Position numbers and translations under genes: made by a program. Shown piece by piece: positions 1 through 6,030 of a DNA stretch of 64,000 nucleotides. The notes beneath the pieces are model-generated. The model was not told the origin of the DNA. It saw nothing but the letters and a program-made list of their open reading frames with translations, and made no database searches. Position 1 is the first letter of the stretch. The number at the start of each line of letters is the position of its first letter. The DNA comes from an uncultured Prevotella sp. (GTDB lineage Bacteria; Bacteroidota; Bacteroidia; Bacteroidales; Bacteroidaceae), in the NCBI GenBank assembly GCA_937922435.1, contig CAKZVT010000011.1:1-64000 (forward strand), in the 5' to 3' direction.

Positions 1-76
1 GAGACTCTAACTTGAATCCCGTATTTTCCATTTACACAAAATATTTTATAGTGCCTGAAAAAAGGATACTTTGTTG

Positions 77-544
77 TCAGTTGTTTTTCAAACCTTCCAA
101 CCTTTTTGTAAAAATAAAAACTTGAAGGCCGTCTTTCCGAGTGAAGCTCGTCATCAATTCCAGTTGTTTTACATAGCCGATTGAATTTTCACGGATGTTT
201 TCTATTATTTCCATATCATTGCTGCCGTCAGTTTTTTCCGATGTATGTATAATTAAGTCTTGTGTGATGTTCGAGCCGTTGAAGTAACGTGAGGCTTGCG
301 CCATGGCCTTGACCGAGGCAACACTTAACCGTGTTGCCTCGGTTTTGTATTTTTCTTTATCCAATGCCAATATTGAGATTAGATATGCATTGTCATAATC
401 ATCGACAACTCGTACGCCTTCAAATGGAGCATTGTTATACATGCGCACCAAGAAATTTGTAAATGCAACATTGTCGCTATTGTAGCTTTGGGCAGTTGCG
501 CCCAAAGCTACAAATAATAATATGTGGATAATGCTTGTTCTCAT
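77..544 (-). CDS. small exported LPP20-like protein (unknown function)
   Basis: A 155-residue protein with an N-terminal signal peptide (MRTSIIHILLFVALGATAQS, cleavage about residue 18). The start at 544 is chosen because it begins the signal peptide and overlaps the stop of the upstream gene as ATGA; a longer reading to 640 would run through that gene. The body has an Ala/Ser-rich helix (about residues 60-80) followed by strands ending in LQVFIFTKRLE, resembling the LPP20/FlgT-N fold seen in the larger neighbour at 813-2120; this is a judgement by eye. It is the last gene of the minus-strand cluster 4057-77. The function is unknown; it is probably periplasmic or outer-membrane associated. 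Confidence 0.6.
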   Translation of the reverse strand: MRTSIIHILLFVALGATAQSYNSDNVAFTNFLVRMYNNAPFEGVRVVDDYDNAYLISILALDKEKYKTEATRLSVASVKAMAQASRYFNGSNITQDLIIHTSEKTDGSNDMEIIENIRENSIGYVKQLELMTSFTRKDGLQVFIFTKRLEGLKNN

Positions 545-807
545 ATTAGTTTCGCTTCCTTTAATATTGCGTAAGCAGGCGATTGATTGCCGTTTACATA
601 CGGTTTTAGTTTCGTAGGCGTTATTTCCTTGAAATGACACAATGCTTCATACAGCTTGTCAAGTTTTACTTTGAATGGTTTTTCTCTGTCATTCCCTTCA
701 CCGATACAATACCCATTTTCAACTTTTATGTTGAAATATGGTTTGCCTGTTTTGCTTGTTGCAGTTTGGATTTGGCATATCTTATGTTCAAACAGTTTTT
801 TGTTCAT
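541..807 (-). CDS. small cytoplasmic protein of unknown function
   Basis: An 88-residue basic protein without signal peptide or membrane segment, beginning MNKKLFEHKICQIQTATS. I do not recognise the family. It is 5 bases downstream of the FlgT-like gene and overlaps the next gene by ATGA, so it is translationally coupled within the cluster. It is the only member of the cluster that lacks an export signal, which is odd if the cluster builds an envelope structure. Confidence 0.6.
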   Translation of the reverse strand: MNKKLFEHKICQIQTATSKTGKPYFNIKVENGYCIGEGNDREKPFKVKLDKLYEALCHFKEITPTKLKPYVNGNQSPAYAILKEAKLI

Positions 808-812
808 TGGGC

Positions 813-2120
813 TTAATTTATAGGTTGAACCGTGAACTTTGATATTTTCATGAAATCATCTTTGTGAATTTTTAAGGAAACGGTAATCTCATGCTTGAGT
901 TTTTCATACTCTAACATTACACTAAGTAGTAATCCGCGATCATTCGCCATTGGTGTAAAATCTTCGTAGTAATTACGTTGTACTGATATTTCACCAGAAA
1001 TTGGCATGTTGGACCATTGTTCTAATTGGTCAATATATCCACAATTATTAGTTTTGTTATATGGATTTAATTTAACACTGCAATTAATTCCGTATAATTC
1101 ATATGCACCTTTAGGGGTCATGGAACCAGATGATCCAATAATTATCGTTTTTCCACTATGTGGAAAATGTCTATATAGTTCCTCTAGCTTTCTGGAAAAT
1201 GTTGTTTTATTATTTGTTATTTTATAACTTCCTAAATTGTTGTTTATAGTAAAAGCTAATACATTTGACTGATAATTACTGCTGAAGAAATCTGCAATTT
1301 GAGTTACAGATTTTTTTGATCTGAATCTGAATAATTGCATGCTGCTTAGTGGTATTGGTTTAAAACCATAGTCTGTAAAATAATATAAGGTAAAAAATGG
1401 TATTTTTAAATTTTTATATTCTTCGGATTCACCTTCATTCAATGATAAACTATTAATAGTCTTAAAGAACAGTTCAAAGGCTTTATAACAGTTTGAGTTT
1501 GCAACAGCGTCTACGGTTGCAGTCACGATTCCATAGTCGCCATCAAGCACGGGCTCGCCAACTTTGATGCTGTAATCAAATCCGTTTTTCAGCAATGCGT
1601 TCATTTGCGTTAGCATATTGCCAATGGCTTTCTCTTCATTAGCCTTGTTAAGTTCTTTCATTCTCAGGTTCATGGCAAATGTTGCTCCTGCAAACTCAGT
1701 CTCAGCACCCTTTGACTTGGCGTAGCTTACTAGATTGGTTATGGAAACAGTAGCTTTAAGGACTACAAAGGTTTTGCCGTCAGGCATGGTGTTGCTATCT
1801 ACTTCCGAATAGTTCTTTATGTTTCCGCTTGCAATGGAGACAATTTCATCTTTCACTAAGGAGTCGTTTAAAATCGAAGTGTTGGCAGACACAAATGTGC
1901 CATATGCGCTTTCTATAGCACTGCGTAAAGCGTTCTTTATGGCTTCGTCTTTTGTTGCTCCGTCGGCAGATACAGTCAATGTGACATCGTTTGCCTGGTT
2001 GTCATTGGCATTATTTGTTAGGTTGGGAATGACGTTCTCTGACAGTTTTGCATGTGAATACATTGCTGATGCTGCCATGAGGCAGATTAAAAATAAGATT
2101 TTTTGTGGTTTCATAATCAT
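813..2120 (-). CDS. exported FlgT/LPP20-like domain protein
   Basis: A 435-residue protein with a signal peptide ending about ...MYSHA. Residues about 45-130 (DVTLTVSADGATKDEAIKNA, then an Ala/Ser helix with YGTFV and a KDEIVSIASGNIKNY segment) match the pattern of the FlgT N-terminal/LPP20-type domain: a leading strand, a long helix with regularly spaced Ala, then an I..x.G.I..Y stretch. The C-terminal 220 residues are unrecognised. The DNA of that C-terminal half (about 813-1490) is visibly richer in A+T than the first half. ATG codons at 2120 and 2114 are both possible starts. It lies between an exported helical-repeat protein and a small cytoplasmic protein. Role unknown; export into the periplasm is the firm inference. 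Confidence 0.7.
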   Translation of the reverse strand: MIMKPQKILFLICLMAASAMYSHAKLSENVIPNLTNNANDNQANDVTLTVSADGATKDEAIKNALRSAIESAYGTFVSANTSILNDSLVKDEIVSIASGNIKNYSEVDSNTMPDGKTFVVLKATVSITNLVSYAKSKGAETEFAGATFAMNLRMKELNKANEEKAIGNMLTQMNALLKNGFDYSIKVGEPVLDGDYGIVTATVDAVANSNCYKAFELFFKTINSLSLNEGESEEYKNLKIPFFTLYYFTDYGFKPIPLSSMQLFRFRSKKSVTQIADFFSSNYQSNVLAFTINNNLGSYKITNNKTTFSRKLEELYRHFPHSGKTIIIGSSGSMTPKGAYELYGINCSVKLNPYNKTNNCGYIDQLEQWSNMPISGEISVQRNYYEDFTPMANDRGLLLSVMLEYEKLKHEITVSLKIHKDDFMKISKFTVQPIN

Positions 2121-2149
2121 GTTGTTTTATTTGTTAGTTATTAATCGTA

Positions 2150-3100
2150 TTACCACCATCCGTTTATTATCGTTCTTATGACATTGCGTGGCTGGTTTTT
2201 ACCATATGCGACACCTATGTCACGGCAAGCTGACACAATGTTACGTTTGAATGCTTGGTTGTCTTCGTATTGTTTCATTTGAAAGTCCCATTCGCGTTTT
2301 GCGTCGTCTTGGAGTTTGTCTTCTACTTGTTTCCTGAATGTTTCAACAGATTGATAATTGTCTGCTTTCGGGTTTATTTTGCTTATTATTCCAGCTACTT
2401 GTTGTGCTCCTGTATCATTTGGACTGCTTGCCCAGATGTTTTTTGCCTTGACCAACAGCTTTTCTGCTTCATCATTCATTTTTTGTTGATATATGGCTAC
2501 GGCGGCAGATTGGCAGTCCTTGTAACTCTTGTTGTATATATTTGGCACTGACATGAGGCGGAATATTGCCTCGTCGTACTTTTGCATGGCGGCCAACGCT
2601 TGGGCGTTGATTATTATTGCGTCAGAGTTTGTCTTGTAATAATCTATGATTTTTGTCTTGGCTTCCGCCAACATATCTTGCAACCCGGCTTGTCTTGGGT
2701 TTATCTTCGTGAATGCGGAGACAAATGCTTTCATGTCGTTATTCCCTATTCCTGTCGCAGTCGTGGTGTAGGCAGCGTATACCTTGTTCTCCACGATGTC
2801 GCCCACAATGAACGTGACGGCGACTTTTTGCGAAACCTTGGCAGGCGTGGACGGCACAATGTCTTTGGACACTACGTCGGTCTTTGCCGTCAATACGATG
2901 CGTTCGGCATAGCCATTGTCGGCAAATCCGTTTGCTGTGAGCGCCATGACAAGTTTGTTTTCAAGTATGCCGACGGCTTCGCTAGGGATGGTCTCGTCGG
3001 CTACAAGCGCATTGATGGATATGCGGCTGTCGTCTGTTGCAGCATAGCTTGCGTTTGATATGGCAAACGTCAGGCAGATTAAAAGATATAATTTGTACAT
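2150..3100 (-). CDS. exported protein with CsgG-like N-terminal region and helical repeats
   Basis: A 316-residue protein with a signal peptide (cleavage near ...NASYA). Residues about 25-130 alternate strands and helices around ISINALVADETIPSEAVGIL and ILENKLVMALTANGFADNG. That is the pattern of CsgG/LpoB-type periplasmic domains, in which a conserved strand is followed by a helix that ends in a short Gly turn. Residues 140-240 look like TPR-type helical pairs (AQALAAMQKYDEAIFRLMSV). The C-terminus has a charged helix and ends in NGWW. It starts 12 bases after the DUF6175-like gene and precedes the FlgT-like gene by about 29 bases, so the three are probably one transcript. Assignment to CsgG-like is by eye only. 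Confidence 0.6.
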   Translation of the reverse strand: MYKLYLLICLTFAISNASYAATDDSRISINALVADETIPSEAVGILENKLVMALTANGFADNGYAERIVLTAKTDVVSKDIVPSTPAKVSQKVAVTFIVGDIVENKVYAAYTTTATGIGNNDMKAFVSAFTKINPRQAGLQDMLAEAKTKIIDYYKTNSDAIIINAQALAAMQKYDEAIFRLMSVPNIYNKSYKDCQSAAVAIYQQKMNDEAEKLLVKAKNIWASSPNDTGAQQVAGIISKINPKADNYQSVETFRKQVEDKLQDDAKREWDFQMKQYEDNQAFKRNIVSACRDIGVAYGKNQPRNVIRTIINGWW

Positions 3101-3112
3101 ACGTATGTAAGT

Positions 3113-4057
3113 TTATTTCTCACCTAAAACTATTATTGCTTCACCAAGGCCGCGCACCATGACTTTTGATGTGATGCCGAACGGTGGTTTCTGCAAATGT
3201 TTTCTAAGTTCAGTTGCAAATCCACGTGCATCCAACGCGTGGCCTTTCTTATCCCAAAGAGGTATGCGTACTTGTTCGAACAAGGCAAACGTCTCTGAGC
3301 CGTCGCTTAAGTTGAAGGCTCCGTTGACGGTGTTGTCTTGCAGCCAGTTTTGTATGCAGTCTGTCAGTTCTTCCCCGTTGTATTCGCTTTCGAGGTCGTT
3401 CTCCCAGTTTTCCCAGCATTTTATGGTCAGTGTTATTTCACGTCCGTTCCTTTGTTGGTCGGCATACCATGCGTCCATTTGTCTGTCAAAAGGCTTTATG
3501 TTGTCTTTGACAGCTTCTTCTAACAGTATTGGTATGACTTCGTCTGATGCTTTGGTGGTTCCTGTGGATGTCGCTATGCGCTTGTTTGTGTAAGCGTCAA
3601 AGGCCTCGATTGTGAATGAGGCTGAATGTTGATTGCCTTCACGGTTGAGGTTCCACCATATTTGTATTATAACGTCTGATTTCACTCTGCGTTTCAATAT
3701 GTCGAGGGGTGTCTCCGCGAGAGCCGCTCCAGAGGTTTTGCTTGACGTCACATTGTTTTCGGCAGTCCTTATGTTGAGGCTCTTTATGGCCTGCTCGGCA
3801 TCTTTCAGGCTGTAGCCTAGGCCGGTGAGTATGCCGCCTATCTTGCTTATTACTTGTGGTAGTTCGGTGTCTTCAACAAACGCTTTTTGGTAGTCTGGTA
3901 CTTTTACAATGGAGCCTTGGTCGGAAAATGAGGTCATAAAATAACGCTGGTTGCACCAATTGTCGCTAGGAAGCAGCATTACGGTAGGTTTCTTTTGCGC
4001 TAATGCCGCACAATGCCATAACATCACCGCGAGAAAAATCGAAAGGCATTTTTTCAT
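3113..4057 (-). CDS. exported DUF6175-family protein
   Basis: A 314-residue protein. The start at 4057 is chosen because it gives a clean signal peptide (MKKCLSIFLAVMLWHCAALA); an upstream ATG at 4081 would add eight polar residues. The mature start KKPTVMLLPSDNWC, then a stretch with DQGSIVKVPDYQKAF and a later SDVIIQIWW and SFTIEAFDAYTNKRI segment, fits the DUF6175 family of Bacteroidetes as I know it; the strand pattern also recalls CsgG/LpoB-type proteins. First gene of the five-gene minus-strand cluster. Immediately upstream (88 bases) is the terminator of a non-coding RNA on the same strand. Function not established. Confidence 0.7.
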   Translation of the reverse strand: MKKCLSIFLAVMLWHCAALAQKKPTVMLLPSDNWCNQRYFMTSFSDQGSIVKVPDYQKAFVEDTELPQVISKIGGILTGLGYSLKDAEQAIKSLNIRTAENNVTSSKTSGAALAETPLDILKRRVKSDVIIQIWWNLNREGNQHSASFTIEAFDAYTNKRIATSTGTTKASDEVIPILLEEAVKDNIKPFDRQMDAWYADQQRNGREITLTIKCWENWENDLESEYNGEELTDCIQNWLQDNTVNGAFNLSDGSETFALFEQVRIPLWDKKGHALDARGFATELRKHLQKPPFGITSKVMVRGLGEAIIVLGEK

Positions 4058-4142
4058 GGTTGGATAGTTTTTATGATGCATTTGTTACCGGTAAAACACC
4101 CCAAACCGGATAAATTGAATCTTTGGTTATTTGGTATATACT

Positions 4143-4182
4143 AAAAAAGCGTGGGAGTTCTTACCTGTTACTCGTCCCACAC
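4143..4182 (-). terminator. intrinsic terminator of the structured RNA
   Basis: Eight-pair stem (4175-4182 with 4149-4156, one G-U pair), 18-base loop, followed on the minus strand by six T. It sits between the RNA and the DUF6175-like gene, so any readthrough would enter the five-gene cluster. Confidence 0.75.
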
Positions 4183-4455
4183 TTCGAGGCCTTCGCATTG
4201 CCCATCCTGTCGAAACGAGCAACGCAGAAGCCCACGCCGATATGTATATATACTCCGATAAGCCCACTTGTCGTAAACAAGTGCGCACAAGGAGGACTGT
4301 ATAACATATCCCAATGGACATCTACCGTTGCTTTGTCTTTGACAGGATTGAAAGTTGCGAAGTTTCGAAGTGTCAAGCACAAAGCGTCAAGTAAACGCCT
4401 TTCCAATATATAGTTACCCTCGCTCCGCCGCTTGCGCGGCTTCTGCAAAAGAAAC
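4143..4455 (-). ncRNA. strongly structured standalone RNA (candidate Bacteroidales-1/6S-type)
   Basis: No credible protein is encoded here, but the minus strand has a complete transcription unit. The promoter is TTG (rc of 4488-4490), 20 bases, TATCTTTG (rc of 4460-4467). The RNA then folds into successive hairpins: GCCGC-GCAA-GCGGC near the 5' end, AAAGGCGT with ACGCTTT, CTTGACA with TGTCAAAG, CACTTGT-TTACG-ACAAGTG, and GGCTTC/GCGTTGCTC paired with GGGCAATGC/GAAGGCC. It ends in a terminator (GTGTGGGA with TCCCACGC, then six U). RNase P, tmRNA and SRP signatures are absent. I favour the Bacteroidales-1 RNA (later proposed as the phylum's 6S RNA), but only from memory of its size and terminator. 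Confidence 0.65.
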
Positions 4456-4459
4456 ATTG

Positions 4460-4490
4460 CAAAGATAAGAAAAGATGTGGAATGTTGCAA
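4460..4490 (-). promoter_or_regulatory. Bacteroidetes promoter of the structured RNA
   Basis: On the minus strand TTG (rc of 4488-4490), a 20-base spacer and TATCTTTG (rc of 4460-4467) match the -33/-7 consensus of the Bacteroidetes primary sigma factor. It predicts a start near 4455. Confidence 0.7.
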
Positions 4491-4727
4491 GTTTTGTCAG
4501 ACAAAAATATATTGCTGCGTTATGATGCCTCCTTTTTGTATTGTTATAAATTTATGTGTTCCGCTTTCTTTTTGGTTTTTGATGACGCTCCTATGCTGCG
4601 TTATTCTGAAACGTAAATGCTTTTGGTGGAAATAACGCCGTGAGAAGTGTGCAAAAGTAATTGCCTTAGTATGAATATGTTACGCTTGATTGTGGCGGAA
4701 TGTGCTGTTTTTGGAGGTCGGAACGGG

Positions 4728-4901
4728 GCTGAAAAGCCGTGAAATGGAGCTTTTTTGACGGCTTTTCCGGCGTGTTTTGACGGTCTTTGCGGTTGCCAAA
4801 GACCGTCTTCTGTATTGCCAAAGGCCGTCTTTGGCATTGAAATATGTGGTCTTTAGCCGCATGAAATGTCGTTTATGGCGTGCCGACTTGCTGTTTTCGG
4901 C
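4728..4901. repeat. 22-base-period palindromic array, 8 units
   Basis: The 1060-base spacer 4058-5118 holds the structured RNA and this array. Units of about 19 bases start at 4728, 4749, 4772, 4795, 4817, 4839, 4861 and 4883. The best copy is GCCAAAGGCCGTCTTTGGC (4817-4835); outer copies are degenerate. Successive units alternate in which half matches best, and 4779-4807 forms an 11-base perfect hairpin across two units. The rest of the spacer (4500-4720 and 4905-5060) shows nothing I can name; open frames across the array are low-complexity products of the repeat. Confidence 0.8.
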
Positions 4902-5090
4902 CGCGTAATTTCCTGCTTTGACGATTTCCGTTGACACTTTTCCGTTGACGTTTTGATGCGCCTTTGCGCTTTGTCGGTTGCATAATGTCATGAGGACGGG
5001 GCGCGTGTGATGTCGCGTTCCGCCCTGTCATGCCGTGCCGCTGTTGATGTTAAATAATGCTTTTTGTTATGGCTGTCGGTATAAAATTCG

Positions 5091-5098
5091 TAACTTTG
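5091..5098 (+). promoter_or_regulatory. -7 element TAACTTTG before the DUF4468 operon
   Basis: TAACTTTG matches TAnnTTTG and lies 20 bases before the chosen ATG at 5119. A TTG exists upstream only at a longer than usual spacing (about 24 bases), so the -33 element is uncertain. Confidence 0.5.
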
Positions 5099-5118
5099 CA
5101 AAAATATTTGCGTTTGAA

Positions 5119-5766
5119 ATGAGACTGTTTTTTATTCTTGCCGTGTGCCTGATGCCGTTGGCTGCCGTGGCGCAGGGTGTATGGGAAAGGCCGGATACAG
5201 GTGACGGGGATGGCGGAAAGGCCGTGGAGAAAAAGGCGGAGAAGCCCAATCCTGACGCAAAATACCTTGAAGGGGCTGTTACGGAGGTTGACGGCAAAGT
5301 GGTATGGACGTTGGAGGTCGACGTGCCGGGCAAGACGGCCGACCAGCTCTACGACACCATGCTCCAGTGTTTTACCGACCTTACCAAGACCGAGAACCAG
5401 ATAGAAGGCAGCAGCGTGGCGTTGGTGAACAAGGAGGAGCACATCGTTGTGGCTACCATCAGGGAATGGATGGTGTTTACCGACTCGTTTCTCGCGCTTG
5501 ACAGGACGAAGTTCTTTTATACGCTTATCGCCACCTGCAAGGACAACCACCTTACGGTCACCATGAGCAGGCTGTCATACCGCTATGAAGAAGGACGCGC
5601 TCCAGGTGGAGGATATGTGTACAAGGCGGAAGAGTGGATAAACGACGAGAATGCCCTTAACAAGAAAAAGACGCGTCTTGTACCAGGTTCAGCCAAGTTC
5701 CGCCGCAAGACGGTAGACCGCAAGGACTATCTTTTCAGTGTGATACGTGAGGCAGCATTGCAATAA
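5119..5766 (+). CDS. exported DUF4468 domain protein
   Basis: A 215-residue protein starting at 5119, where MRLFFILAVCLMPLAAVAQG gives a signal peptide; the upstream in-frame ATG at 5035 would place the promoter inside the gene. After a charged linker rich in Lys/Glu, residues about 50-215 match the DUF4468 TBP-like fold: KVVWTLEVDVPGKTADQLYD, a YTLIATCKDNHLTVTMSRLS strand pair, AEEWINDENALNKKK and the closing FRRKTVDRKDYLFSVI. Families of this type are periplasmic proteins of Bacteroidetes with no established biochemical role. It leads an operon with a small membrane protein and a porin-like protein, which suggests an envelope function. Confidence 0.8.
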   Translation: MRLFFILAVCLMPLAAVAQGVWERPDTGDGDGGKAVEKKAEKPNPDAKYLEGAVTEVDGKVVWTLEVDVPGKTADQLYDTMLQCFTDLTKTENQIEGSSVALVNKEEHIVVATIREWMVFTDSFLALDRTKFFYTLIATCKDNHLTVTMSRLSYRYEEGRAPGGGYVYKAEEWINDENALNKKKTRLVPGSAKFRRKTVDRKDYLFSVIREAALQ

Positions 5767-5799
5767 TTTCCATATAGCATCAATTTAACAGACTATCTA

Positions 5800-6030
5800 A
5801 TGATTACAAATCAGGATAACACGGCCGACGACAGCCGCCGTATGCGCAGGCGTGGGGCCGGCGGCGACCGTTATATCGTGTTGCGCAACATACTTAACAT
5901 TATATTCATGGTCGGTGCCGTGGCCGGTGTCGTGGTCTTCTATCAATGCGGACGCGAGGTTGGCACGGTCATAATCCTTGTAGCGATGATGTTCAAGATT
6001 GTAGAATGTGTATTCCGTTTCATGAAATGA
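5800..6030 (+). CDS. small two-helix membrane protein
   Basis: A 76-residue protein with a charged N-terminus (RRMRRRGAGG, so probably cytoplasmic) and two hydrophobic segments, about residues 29-47 (VLRNILNIIFMVGAVAGVVV) and 53-72. It lies 33 bases after the DUF4468 gene and its TGA overlaps the ATG of the porin gene, so it is translationally coupled to it. I do not recognise a named family; it may assist or sense porin assembly, but that is only position-based inference. Confidence 0.65.
   Translation: MITNQDNTADDSRRMRRRGAGGDRYIVLRNILNIIFMVGAVAGVVVFYQCGREVGTVIILVAMMFKIVECVFRFMK

Noticed and set aside
4123..4635. Open frames on both strands in the spacer before the DUF6175-like gene
   Set aside because: They lack family features and overlap the hairpins of the structured RNA; the RNA interpretation explains the region better.
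4601..4991. Two minus-strand open frames of 78 and 103 codons
   Set aside because: They run across the 22-base-period array and their products are Arg/Lys/Thr-rich repeats of the unit, with no start signal.
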